Program-made: the position numbers and the translations under genes
NCBI GenBank assembly: GCA_030680295.1
Contig: JAUXVU010000020.1
Span: 186,001-250,000, forward strand
Source of the DNA: Moraxellaceae bacterium
GTDB lineage: Bacteria; Pseudomonadota; Gammaproteobacteria; Pseudomonadales; Moraxellaceae
Direction of reading: 5' to 3'
Length of the DNA: 64,000 nt
Part shown: positions 52,420-60,923 of the stretch, in pieces
How positions within the stretch are numbered: the first letter of the stretch is position 1
How the letters are laid out: the number at the start of each line of letters is the position of its first letter
Notes under the pieces: generated by a model
What the model saw: only the letters and a program-made list of their open reading frames with translations
Databases searched by the model: none
Told to the model about the DNA's origin: nothing

Positions 52420-53052
52420 TTATCCTCGCTCACCAGACTGCAGATGATTCGCAAAGCCGTGATTCACATCACGATGCTTGGCCTCATCTGCCCTCACCGC
52501 AATAATGACCTCTCTTAAGCGGGCATCTGCAGGCAGCTTCCAGTAATCAATCGCAATCTGGGGCGCGGCAATATTTTTATATTTGCCGCCATCCACGCCT
52601 TCCAAGTATTCGGTGTAGCTATACACCGCTTCTTCCAGATAACCAACCACTCGGTGAGCCGTTTTGCTGGACAGCAAATAGAGCAGGAAAAACGCGTTAT
52701 AAAAAATCCCTTGGGCAATGATGATCAGCAAGCGCTCGAACCAAGTTGGTTTGGCCACCTCAATAAACGTCAGCAAATGCATACGTTCGTTTTCCGCCTC
52801 TTCCAACAAAATATGAATCCAGCCGTCGTCGTCCTTCATTTGCCGCAGTGAATGAAGGTGCTGCATGGTGCCGCCCACCATGCCGGGCACCGCTGCGACG
52901 GTTTCCAACACCACAGATCGGTGGCCATAACGCCCGGCAAAAAACACATCAGCAAAAAAGCGCATAAAACGCACTAAGGCCAGGGCAAAGCGGTCAGAAA
53001 AGTCTTGCGGCGAATAATGCGGTGCTTGGGTTTGATCTTGGGTATCGCTCAT
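52420..53052 (-). CDS. aox: Alternative oxidase (cyanide-insensitive ubiquinol oxidase)
   Basis: A 210-residue di-iron AOX, a non-pumping quinol oxidase on the cytoplasmic side of the inner membrane. The conserved iron ligands are all visible: [13 protein letters not shown] (Glu), [15 protein letters not shown] (Glu and ExxH), [14 protein letters not shown] (Glu), and [12 protein letters not shown] (ExxH). The N terminus is Gln/Asp-rich and short, as in bacterial AOX. It stands alone, not in an oxidase operon. Some bacterial AOX genes respond to nitric oxide, which would fit nitrate and nitrite metabolism in this strain, but no NsrR or NnrR site was found. Confidence 0.95.
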   Translation of the reverse strand: MSDTQDQTQAPHYSPQDFSDRFALALVRFMRFFADVFFAGRYGHRSVVLETVAAVPGMVGGTMQHLHSLRQMKDDDGWIHILLEEAENERMHLLTFIEVAKPTWFERLLIIIAQGIFYNAFFLLYLLSSKTAHRVVGYLEEAVYSYTEYLEGVDGGKYKNIAAPQIAIDYWKLPADARLREVIIAVRADEAKHRDVNHGFANHLQSGERG

Positions 53053-53243
53053 CGTACCTCCAGCGCTGTAAGGGTTAGCAACACTAATAACAGCTTAAAG
53101 CGGCAATATCACGGATGTTGCAGACGCTTTGGCATCATGCCGATTATTCCGCTACGTGCGCTGGCGTACAGAAAACGCTCAACCGTGTAGTGATACTCAA
53201 TGTCGGTGTCACTCAAATGTGAAGCTCACCCTTGGAGAAAGAC

Positions 53244-53810
53244 ATGGCAACTAATAAAAAGCCGTACATCAAAAAGCAATTACAAGAACGGCTGCTTGAG
53301 GCACTAGAAACAGAGCGTGCTGGCATCAAAATTTATGAGGCCGCACTGGTATGTGCCATCAACATGAACCTAAGAAGTGAATGGGGCGAATACCTTAAGC
53401 AGACACGCAGCCACGAGCACGTACTGCTGACGGTATTTGAGGAAATGGGGCTGGATCCAGACACCAAAAACCTATGCCGCGACGAAGTAACTCGCATCGG
53501 CGACTCGCTGGTTTCGATAATGCTAATGGCAAAAGCAAACGGCACTGCAGAGACCGCACAGCTAGTGGCTGGAGAGTGCGTGGTGCTGGCAGAAACAAAA
53601 AATAATCAAAATTGGGAACTGATTGGACACTTGGCAGAGCACGGTAAGGGTCAAGAAACCAATGCACTCAAAATCGCATTCAGATTGGTAGAGCAAGCAG
53701 AGGAGCGTCACCTCTATCACACCAAGAGTTTTGTACGTGAATTGTGGGTTGAGTCATTCAGCTTCCCGGCAGTGTTACCACCCTCCGTGGAAATGCTCAG
53801 AGCAAGTTAA
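53244..53810 (+). CDS. Ferritin-like domain protein
   Basis: A 188-residue helical protein of the ferritin-like superfamily (DUF892/YciE-like): LLEALETERAGIKIYEAALV near the N terminus, KQTRSHEHVLLTVFEEMGLD in the middle and LVEQAEERHLYHTKSFVREL near the C terminus, spacing Glu/His as in four-helix bundles. Iron binding is likely but untested. ATG 53244 has GGAG six bases upstream. It is followed by a membrane protein and a microprotein in the same direction. Confidence 0.8.
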   Translation: MATNKKPYIKKQLQERLLEALETERAGIKIYEAALVCAINMNLRSEWGEYLKQTRSHEHVLLTVFEEMGLDPDTKNLCRDEVTRIGDSLVSIMLMAKANGTAETAQLVAGECVVLAETKNNQNWELIGHLAEHGKGQETNALKIAFRLVEQAEERHLYHTKSFVRELWVESFSFPAVLPPSVEMLRAS

Positions 53811-53843
53811 TCAATTTTTCTAATAACAGCGTTGGAGAACACC

Positions 53844-54746
53844 ATGACAGAAATCTACATAGCGCCAAATCCGCCCAGAATAGCAACCACTATCGATGAT
53901 CCATCTAACCAACATAGCGCCGTTTCATGGGCAGCAATTTTTGCTGGCGCAGCCGGTGCTGCAGCATTGTCGCTGTTACTGCTGTTTCTCGGCACCGGGT
54001 TAGGCCTTACTGCCGTATCACCATGGGCTTCGGAAGGCATTAGTACTGCTTCGTTTGGTTTTGCAGCAATCGCCTGGCTAAGTTTTACCCAACTTACCGC
54101 GTCTGGCATGGGGGGTTATTTAGCTGGTCGGCTGCGCACCAAATGGACCACTGTGCACAGCGACGAGGTCTACTTCCGCGATACAGCGCACGGCTTTCTG
54201 ACTTGGGCAGTTGCATCACTGTTGGTTGCAGCGCTGCTAACGTCTGCGGTGGGTGCCATCATTAATGGTGGCATTCGTGCCGGCGCGGCTAGTGCGTCTG
54301 CAGCGCTAGGGACTAGCACAACCAACACTGTCGAAGCTAGCAGTTCACTCGAATACGCAATCGATTCGATGTTCCGCAACAAGTTTTCAACAGCACAAAC
54401 TCGCGAAACAGCTAGTGAAACTGTCGTGATACCTGCTGCTGAAGTGACGCGGATATTCGTCCGAGCTCTAAGCAACGGTACTTTGCCACAAGAAGACAAA
54501 CGCTATGTTAGTCAGCTCATCGTTCAGCGCAGCGACCTAAGCCAGCATCAAGCCGAACAGCGTGTGTTAGAAGGCTTCGATGATTTGCAAGTCACACTAA
54601 AACAAGCAACCGATGAGGCGCGTGAAGCGTCAGCTTATGTAGCACTTTGGATGTTTGTGGCACTACTGATGGGCGCTTTTACAGCAAGTCTGATGGCCGT
54701 TTTTGGCGGACGTCAACGTGACGCTGCAAGCACACCCACTCATTAA
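53844..54746 (+). CDS. Membrane protein with N-terminal helical pair, stress-cluster associated
   Basis: A 300-residue protein with about four to five hydrophobic segments (WAAIFAGAAGAAALSLLLLF, FAAIAWLSFTQLTASGMGGY, FLTWAVASLLVAALLTSAVG, AYVALWMFVALLMGAFTASL) and a polar middle region. Homologues with this layout are often called PhnA-like or hypothetical membrane proteins; I do not assign a function. ATG 53844 is the likely start, with the frame opening at 53832. The next gene is a 23-residue microprotein 13 bases downstream. Confidence 0.72.
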   Translation: MTEIYIAPNPPRIATTIDDPSNQHSAVSWAAIFAGAAGAAALSLLLLFLGTGLGLTAVSPWASEGISTASFGFAAIAWLSFTQLTASGMGGYLAGRLRTKWTTVHSDEVYFRDTAHGFLTWAVASLLVAALLTSAVGAIINGGIRAGAASASAALGTSTTNTVEASSSLEYAIDSMFRNKFSTAQTRETASETVVIPAAEVTRIFVRALSNGTLPQEDKRYVSQLIVQRSDLSQHQAEQRVLEGFDDLQVTLKQATDEAREASAYVALWMFVALLMGAFTASLMAVFGGRQRDAASTPTH

Positions 54747-54759
54747 TAAGGAGGCTGTT

Positions 54760-54831
54760 ATGCGCTCAATCTTACTTTTCTTCCTTGGAATTCCGATTCC
54801 ACTCATCATCCTTATCGCGTTGTTTATGTAA
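54760..54831 (+). CDS. 23-residue membrane microprotein
   Basis: A small gene, too short for ordinary gene calling, encoding MRSILLFFLGIPIPLIILIA then LFM. It has a perfect TAAGGAGG ribosome site six bases before the ATG. The hydrophobic sequence with a Gly-Ile-Pro-Ile-Pro centre is a recurrent microprotein type found after ferritin-like or general-stress genes in proteobacteria. Its last 60 bases overlap the 3' end of cstA in antisense. Function unknown. Confidence 0.75.
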   Translation: MRSILLFFLGIPIPLIILIALFM

Positions 54832-56265
54832 ACCACGCAGCAGAAAAGCAAAGCTACCCACCGCCACGGTGACGCCAATTAACTGGCTGTATTCACTGGG
54901 CAAGTTAAAGCCTATTTTGTCCGTCAGGATGTAGGCCACACAGATACTGGTGCCAATCACCGCGGGAATACTGGTGATCCAATGGAAAGCGCCGCGTTGC
55001 ACTAAATACTTAGTAGCCAACCACAGCACACTAGTCGACAGCAACATGTTAGAAAACGCGAAGTAACGCCAAATCAGTGAGAAATCGAGCAAGGTCATCA
55101 GATACGCCACGCTTAAAATCGGCACTGCCAACAGCAAACGGTTTCTCAAGCTCTGTGGAATTTTAAAGGCGTCCATCATGGTTAAACGCAAGGAACGAAA
55201 CGCAGTATCACCCGAGGAGATCGGAAAAATGGCGACCGCAATGACCGTCATTAAACCGCCAAAAACACCTAAATAACTGGTCGCAATATGATTGACTACA
55301 AAACCGGGACCACCTTGGTCCAGCATGACTTTTAGCTCGGCATAACCGCCGGGAAACGCGGCCATGCCGGCTGTGGCCCATACGCATGCGACAATGCCTT
55401 CGCAAACCATGGCACCGTAAAAAATGGGCCGGGCATATTTTTCATTGGTGACACAACGCGCCACAATCGGTGACTGCGTTGAATGAAAACCGCTAATCGC
55501 ACCACAGGTGATGGTTAAAAACAGCAAGGGCCAGATTGGCAAACCACTGGGGTTAGGCTCCAGAAAGTCATGCGTATGTTGACCGCTGACATAATCAAAT
55601 ATTCCACCCAAGGTTGGCAGGTGTGGCGCATCCATCAGCAACACCACGGCAATCAGGAGCGTCATCACAATCATCAGGCCGCCGAAGATCGGGTAAAACC
55701 GGGCCACAATTTTATCGATGGAAATCATGGTGGCCATTAAGTAGTAACCCAGAATGACCAGCACCCAGAATAGGTTGTTGCCAAAAATTGTGCCTTCAAA
55801 CGCGGATAGATTACTCAACAGCCCCGCCGGGCTCATGATAAATACCACGCCAACAAAGAACAGCAGCATCGAGGTGAACACCAACATCACCCCTTTAAAC
55901 ACCACGTTGTAATAACGCTTGGCAATTTCCGGCAGGCTTTTGCCATCTTCCTTCAGGCTCATCACGCCGGAAAAATAATCATGCACCGCGCCGCCCAGCA
56001 CATTGCCAATCACAATCCACACCAACGCCACTGGACCATACAAAGCACCCAGAATTGGGCCAAAGATAGGGCCTACGCCGGCGACATTAATAAACTGAAT
56101 TAGAAAGGCTTTAACGGGATGCAGCGGCACATAATCGACGCCATCATTTAAGCGCTGCGCCGGTGTCACGGCGGAAGGATCAATGCCGGCCTGCTTTTCA
56201 ACAAAGGGGCTGTAGAGTTTATAACCCAGTAACAACGCCCCAATACACAGCAAAAAAATCAGCAT
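54772..56265 (-). CDS. cstA: Carbon starvation protein A (pyruvate/peptide transporter family)
   Basis: A 497-residue membrane protein of the CstA family, the short form (E. coli CstA is about 700 residues). CstA relatives import pyruvate or peptides under carbon limitation. The N terminus MLIFLLCIGALLLGYK is followed by family motifs (NVAGVGPIFGPILGALYGP, NVLGGAVHDYFSGVMS, CGAISGFHSTQSPIVARC). About 13 hydrophobic segments are visible. ATG 56265 has AAGGA nine bases upstream. The basic C-terminal tail is antisense to the microprotein gene. Confidence 0.93.
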   Translation of the reverse strand: MLIFLLCIGALLLGYKLYSPFVEKQAGIDPSAVTPAQRLNDGVDYVPLHPVKAFLIQFINVAGVGPIFGPILGALYGPVALVWIVIGNVLGGAVHDYFSGVMSLKEDGKSLPEIAKRYYNVVFKGVMLVFTSMLLFFVGVVFIMSPAGLLSNLSAFEGTIFGNNLFWVLVILGYYLMATMISIDKIVARFYPIFGGLMIVMTLLIAVVLLMDAPHLPTLGGIFDYVSGQHTHDFLEPNPSGLPIWPLLFLTITCGAISGFHSTQSPIVARCVTNEKYARPIFYGAMVCEGIVACVWATAGMAAFPGGYAELKVMLDQGGPGFVVNHIATSYLGVFGGLMTVIAVAIFPISSGDTAFRSLRLTMMDAFKIPQSLRNRLLLAVPILSVAYLMTLLDFSLIWRYFAFSNMLLSTSVLWLATKYLVQRGAFHWITSIPAVIGTSICVAYILTDKIGFNLPSEYSQLIGVTVAVGSFAFLLRGLHKQRDKDDEWNRNSKEEK

Positions 56266-56285
56266 TCGCAAACGTCCTTAGGCTT

Positions 56286-56885
56286 TTATCGCGCCATACC
56301 AATGTAGTTTTTATTTTTCTGAATTCTGTCTATCCACGCCAATACGAAGGGATACCGGCTAAGGTCAAAACCACCCTCATCAGCCACATGGGTGTACCCA
56401 TACAAACTAATATCTGCTGTTGTTAGTGCATCACCAACTAAATAGGGTGACGTCGAAAGCTGCTTCTCCATAACGGCCAGCGCCTTATGTCCACCGAGCT
56501 GCTTAGCTTCATACTCGGCCCTGCGACTCTCAGGCAAACCTAAGTACTTCGCGATAAAGCGCGCAACGGCGATATAGGGCTCATGGCTGTATTGCTCGAA
56601 AAACTGCCACTGCTGAACCTTCGCAAGCTTAAAACCGTCCAAAGGAATCAACTCACTGCCCGTCGCCAAATAATTAAGAATCGCATTGGATTCTGATAGG
56701 CAGCGCCCGTCTTCTAGCTCCAGCAGTGGAATCTTTCCATTTGGATTCTTCCGCAAAAATTCTGCCGTCGATGTATCACCCGCCATGATGTCGACATGAA
56801 CCCACTCATGCTCGATATTAAGCAATGAACACAGCAGCTTAATTTTGTAGCAGTTGCCAGACTGAATATCGCCGTAGATTCTCAT
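56286..56885 (-). CDS. Glutathione S-transferase family protein
   Basis: A 199-residue GST of the zeta/theta-like bacterial type: MRIYGDIQSGNCYKIKLLCS at the N terminus with a Ser/Cys-type catalytic region, GKIPLLELEDGRCLSESNAI for glutathione binding (residues about 50-69), and a C-terminal helical domain (ALTTADISLYGYTHVADEGG). Substrate unknown. Confidence 0.9.
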   Translation of the reverse strand: MRIYGDIQSGNCYKIKLLCSLLNIEHEWVHVDIMAGDTSTAEFLRKNPNGKIPLLELEDGRCLSESNAILNYLATGSELIPLDGFKLAKVQQWQFFEQYSHEPYIAVARFIAKYLGLPESRRAEYEAKQLGGHKALAVMEKQLSTSPYLVGDALTTADISLYGYTHVADEGGFDLSRYPFVLAWIDRIQKNKNYIGMAR

Positions 56886-56938
56886 AGATGCACCTGTATA
56901 AGCACTTAGCCATTAGGCTAATAAGCTGGCATGACGAG

Positions 56939-57178
56939 TTAGGTGTTATTGGATTCTTCTTTTAGCACCAAGTTCACCAGCTTTTGAGCAACTGGCGCCA
57001 CTAGGGTGATTGTTGGAAATGCCACAATGAATGCAAATAGCCACGCCTTGAGCCAGATATAAAGAATATTGCTAACAAGGCCCACATTAAAAACGCTGAT
57101 AACAAAAGACATGATGCAAGACATCATCAAGGCCATAAAAAATGCGAACACAATTTTCTGATGTTTGCGATCAATCAT
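56939..57178 (-). CDS. DUF2798 family small membrane protein
   Basis: A 79-residue protein with two membrane helices (VFAFFMALMMSCIMSFVIS and LKAWLFAFIVAFPTITLVAP), typical of DUF2798: it starts with basic residues and the helices carry the conserved Pro and Thr near the C terminus (TLVAPVAQKLVNLVL). Function unknown. Confidence 0.82.
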   Translation of the reverse strand: MIDRKHQKIVFAFFMALMMSCIMSFVISVFNVGLVSNILYIWLKAWLFAFIVAFPTITLVAPVAQKLVNLVLKEESNNT

Positions 57179-57226
57179 TGCCGTACCTTTTGTTATTGAT
57201 AAGGAGATGCGCCAGACTCACACTTT

Positions 57227-57703
57227 TTATAGTTTATGAGAAGCCCCCAACAACTCCCTCACTGCCTTCAAACTATTGTCCTGCTTAGACAGCTCACTTT
57301 TAGCAAACGCCTCAATCGCTTTTTCATGAGCATACACATAGGCAAAAAACTGCTGATCGGCTTCGTTAGCATGCTGCTTCAAACGCAAAAACTTTTCTTG
57401 AAATGGCACGGTGCCATCTTTTAAAAGCTTCATGGCCAAGCGCCAAGGCATTAGACCAAGAGCAGCACCTTCCGCACGACCTTTTAATGCCCAGCCTTTG
57501 GGCTCCACCACGGCCTGTCCAGACTCCTGCATATAGGCCAAATAACGATTTAGTGTGTGCTCTTCCAGCGCCTTTAACGCCAGCCACTTTTGTTTTCGCT
57601 CTTTATTTCGGGTCAGCTGTGCCGCGGTATCAAATAGAGCAATCCCATACACTTCAGACTCGTGTATGCGTTGTAAGTCATTTTTGAATTGCGGATACGT
57701 CAT
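57227..57703 (-). CDS. Helical protein, possibly ferritin-like, function unknown
   Basis: A 158-residue all-helical protein (IHESEVYGIALFDTAAQL, LALKALEEHTLNRYLAYM, QFFAYVYAHEKAIEAFAKSE). The spacing of Glu and His residues recalls ferritin-like bundles, but a full metal-ligand set cannot be confirmed. It is just downstream of the acyltransferase at 57731 on the same strand. Confidence 0.65.
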   Translation of the reverse strand: MTYPQFKNDLQRIHESEVYGIALFDTAAQLTRNKERKQKWLALKALEEHTLNRYLAYMQESGQAVVEPKGWALKGRAEGAALGLMPWRLAMKLLKDGTVPFQEKFLRLKQHANEADQQFFAYVYAHEKAIEAFAKSELSKQDNSLKAVRELLGASHKL

Positions 57704-57730
57704 AAGTGGTCACCCAACCTTGGTTGCATT

Positions 57731-58429
57731 TTATTTAGAAGCCGTGAGCATTGCCTGCAAACGACGCTCAAGCATGGCATGAAATGAATTTATTTCTTCT
57801 ACATTATCATCAGTGCAATTTTCAGGCGGGGCAATTGGCTCACTCAGGTAATGAACCAGTTTGACCGGTTTAGGCACAATCGTTCCGTAGGCGCCAAAAG
57901 CCACTGGTGCCGCCAAGCGATAGCGCTTATACACCCAGTCCGTCATCGGGTTCGGTACCACGTGATAAAGATCATCAGCCGCTGGGCAAGCAGAAAGAAT
58001 GACCGGCGAACCAGTACGTACTGCCAATTTTGCAAACCCTTTTCGATCACTAATGTTCAGCTGATACTTTTGGCTGCTGGATCGCAATGCCTCTCGCATG
58101 CCACCGGGCGCTACTAACACCAGCTCCCCATTGCGCAACAGTTTTTCCGCATTTTTCTGTGAGCCTTCAACAAAACCATAAGCCGCCGCCAAGTCGCGAA
58201 ACACTGGAATTTTGAACATATAACGATCACCCAGCAGGTGAACATTACGGCCTAGCTTGCTTCTAACAGCAGCAGCAAGCAGACCACTGTCATAGGTGGC
58301 GAGTGAATGATTGACCACAATCAACGCGGGCCCACTGGCCGGAATGTTCGCCAAGCCCTCGACACTGTGGTCATGATAACTGGCCACACGCGCCATAAAT
58401 TTATCTGCAACATTGATAATGTTCATCAA
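57731..58429 (-). CDS. Lysophospholipid acyltransferase family protein
   Basis: A 232-residue membrane-associated acyltransferase of the PlsC/LPLAT superfamily. The first motif is NHSLATYD (about residue 40), the variant of HX4D seen in diacylglycerol-type members, followed by VAPGGMREALRSSSQKYQL. This subfamily is linked to storage-lipid or diglyceride acylation in other bacteria; the substrate here is inferred only. It is upstream of the helical protein gene on the same strand. Confidence 0.85.
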   Translation of the reverse strand: MMNIINVADKFMARVASYHDHSVEGLANIPASGPALIVVNHSLATYDSGLLAAAVRSKLGRNVHLLGDRYMFKIPVFRDLAAAYGFVEGSQKNAEKLLRNGELVLVAPGGMREALRSSSQKYQLNISDRKGFAKLAVRTGSPVILSACPAADDLYHVVPNPMTDWVYKRYRLAAPVAFGAYGTIVPKPVKLVHYLSEPIAPPENCTDDNVEEINSFHAMLERRLQAMLTASK

Positions 58430-58487
58430 GACTCTCTCTGTGATACGCGCAGGTTAACCGTCAGTTACCTGCGCACGCACTCACAAC

Positions 58488-60191
58488 TCATTGGTTTCGG
58501 TTGTAAACGCTCTGGCCTTCTTTGATTGTTTCCAACACGACGATGGTGTTGATCTTCATCGAGTCAATCGTGAGTGGATTGTCGGAAAGGATTACCATGT
58601 CGGCCAACTTGCCCGGCTCAAGTGAGCCTTTGATCGCTTGTTCACCGAACTGCTCAGCGCCCCAGAGGGTGATCATCTTCATCGCCTCATAGGGAGTCAC
58701 GCGCTCATCAGGGCCGATGACGGCTCCAGAGCGAGAGGTGCGATTGACGGTAGCCCATGCGACCTGCATCAGATTGGGAAGCGCAACTGGCGCATCGGTG
58801 TGACTGGTCGCGTGCAGTCCCGTGTCAAGTATCGAGCGCATGGGCGAAATCCGCGCAGCCTGTTCTGGGCCGACAATTTGCTTGTACCAATCACCCCAGT
58901 AAAAGGTGTGCATCGGGAACATCGAAGGGAAGATGCCCAGCGACTTCAGCGCCTTTACTTGATCGGGCCGGATGAATTGGCCGTGAATGAGGATGACCTG
59001 TCCCGGCTTGACGCCATGTTTCGCAACCACCGGCCTCAACGCTGCAAACAGCTGATCGATGGCCGCGTCGCCATTGGTATGCACCTTAACCGGCCAGCCT
59101 TTCCTGTAAGCCTCGTCAAGATAGGCCTCGACCTGTTTCGTGTCAGGAATGGCCGGGTAGCCCGCATAACCCAGTTTCTGGCCATCGGGCGGCATTCGAT
59201 AAGCGACGGTACGCCAGGCCGTGCGACCTTGGGGTGAACCGTCTAGCGTAATCTTGAGACCAGCAAGGCGGTAGCGATTCTTGTAAGTCGTAGAAAAACC
59301 GCGATCGATCTCGGCGCGGTTGGAATAATCCATCCAGCCAGTGAAGTCGATATCGACGAGGCCACGCTCTGCAGCATTCACCATGTCGGCATGCATGGCG
59401 CCGAACATGCGGCCCTCGTTAGCAGTGGTGTAACCATAACTCTTAGCCATTTCCAGCCCACGCTTTAGGAAAACGTCCTTCCCGGCTTGGGTGGTCGGCG
59501 TAAGAAACTTCACCATGGGGGGCATGGCGGCGAGCTCCTCAAGCACCCCGTTCGGCGACTTGCCGTCAGCCTCGCGTCGGATGACACCACCTTCCGGTTC
59601 GGGCGTGTCAGCGTTGTAACCGATCGTTTTTAAGCCCAGCGTATTAACCGCCATGAAATGGCCCGAGATGTGTGTCGCCATTACCGGAACCGTGGTCGAG
59701 ACCTTGTCTAGGTCTGCACGGGTGGGGTGTCGACCGAGCAGCGCATCGTCATAGCCGACGCCGAAAACCCAACCAGTCAACCCAACGTCTGGCCCGGCAG
59801 CAAAGGTTTTCAGCCTTGCCACAAGATCATCCATGGTGTTGACCGTGCCGTCCGGGGGAGCGAGCAAGTTGGCACCGACAGCTTGAGTGCCAAACTGCTG
59901 GGCATGGGCATGGCCATCAATGAATCCGGGCATCAGTGTCTTTCCGGCAAGGTCCACAACCTTAGTCGTCGCTCCCTTATGCGACTTTTCGATGTCTGCT
60001 TTCGCGCCTACTGCCAAGACCTTGCCATCCTTAACCGCCAAGGCCTCAACATTGGGCTGAGCGTCATTCATGGTAACAATATGGCCGCCAGCATAAATGG
60101 CATCAGCCTGCACTCTCGGAGCTGATGGTTTGCAGCCCGAAGCCAGCAGCATAAGTGTGCACGCCACAAATATTGATTTGACGAAGTCCAT
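58488..60191 (-). CDS. Amidohydrolase family lipoprotein (YtcJ-like)
   Basis: A 567-residue metal-dependent hydrolase of the amidohydrolase-3/YtcJ group. The N terminus MDFVKSIFVACTLMLLASGC has a lipobox, so it is exported and lipidated, unusual for the group. Metal-site motifs are visible: PGFIDGHAHAQQF near residue 95, KVHTNGDAAIDQLF near 370 and TSHTDAPVALPNL near 465. The base composition looks richer in GC than its neighbours, which may indicate transfer. Substrate unknown. Confidence 0.87.
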   Translation of the reverse strand: MDFVKSIFVACTLMLLASGCKPSAPRVQADAIYAGGHIVTMNDAQPNVEALAVKDGKVLAVGAKADIEKSHKGATTKVVDLAGKTLMPGFIDGHAHAQQFGTQAVGANLLAPPDGTVNTMDDLVARLKTFAAGPDVGLTGWVFGVGYDDALLGRHPTRADLDKVSTTVPVMATHISGHFMAVNTLGLKTIGYNADTPEPEGGVIRREADGKSPNGVLEELAAMPPMVKFLTPTTQAGKDVFLKRGLEMAKSYGYTTANEGRMFGAMHADMVNAAERGLVDIDFTGWMDYSNRAEIDRGFSTTYKNRYRLAGLKITLDGSPQGRTAWRTVAYRMPPDGQKLGYAGYPAIPDTKQVEAYLDEAYRKGWPVKVHTNGDAAIDQLFAALRPVVAKHGVKPGQVILIHGQFIRPDQVKALKSLGIFPSMFPMHTFYWGDWYKQIVGPEQAARISPMRSILDTGLHATSHTDAPVALPNLMQVAWATVNRTSRSGAVIGPDERVTPYEAMKMITLWGAEQFGEQAIKGSLEPGKLADMVILSDNPLTIDSMKINTIVVLETIKEGQSVYNRNQ

Positions 60192-60278
60192 CTGATGATC
60201 TCCTGAATGGGCTCGACGCAGCCTAATGTTTTGCTGAATTGTTAAACGAATGCTCGATATAAGTCTACGGTTATAGTC

Positions 60279-60878
60279 TTAGGCCTTGAGTGCTTTGCTA
60301 GCTGCCAACTCACGCCGCCGGTAAAGGATTAAGCCTATGAGTAAAACACATGCAGATGCGACGGCTGCCGGAAACAATACGGTGGCAACAGAGTAACTTT
60401 CAAGCGCCATAACAACGAGACTATTACGTGCCGCAAATAGTGCAAAAAACGGCAGTGATTCTGAGTATGGCTGGGCATAAGCTTTTCTGACCGTTGGCCC
60501 GAAGCCAAGAAGATCAACGATGGTAAGCACGACAACTGCCCAAGCGGGATTGGAGGTGAAATACCAAAGTGGTAAAGAGGCTAGTGCTGATATAAAAAAC
60601 AACCAATCCACTTTGGTAATGGCCACATCCGCTCGTTTTATATATGCCGCTATGGCAATGAGTATGGTGATTGCGCCAGAAACACCAATTGGCCATGCAC
60701 CAACACCACCGTCAGCTTTGAGCTGGGCTAGGAAAACCACAAATGTGGTGCTGCCCCATATGACCCAAGAAAACACATGCGGCTTGATGGTGCCTTGCAA
60801 AATGCCACGCAGATATGGATAGAACGCGATGAATGTGAGGGCTATCGCAATGGCGCTAAGAATTTCTTTATAGAACAT
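60279..60878 (-). CDS. Multi-helix membrane protein of unknown function
   Basis: A 199-residue protein with about six hydrophobic segments (ILSAIAIALTFIAFYPYLRG, VFSWVIWGSTTFVVFLAQL, ISALASLPLWYFTSNPAWAV and others). The N-terminal half loosely recalls SWEET/PQ-loop-type helical repeats, but I do not assign it. It lies between the amidohydrolase and DUF6670 genes on the same strand. Confidence 0.65.
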   Translation of the reverse strand: MFYKEILSAIAIALTFIAFYPYLRGILQGTIKPHVFSWVIWGSTTFVVFLAQLKADGGVGAWPIGVSGAITILIAIAAYIKRADVAITKVDWLFFISALASLPLWYFTSNPAWAVVVLTIVDLLGFGPTVRKAYAQPYSESLPFFALFAARNSLVVMALESYSVATVLFPAAVASACVLLIGLILYRRRELAASKALKA

Positions 60879-60923
60879 TTGCGACCCTCTTTTCGGCGAA
60901 GTTTTAGCTATATTCGCGATTTG

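Noticed and set aside
58638-59237. Plus-strand frame of 199 codons
   Set aside because: Antisense to the amidohydrolase gene, which has signal peptide and metal-site motifs; the frame is long only because this region is GC-rich.
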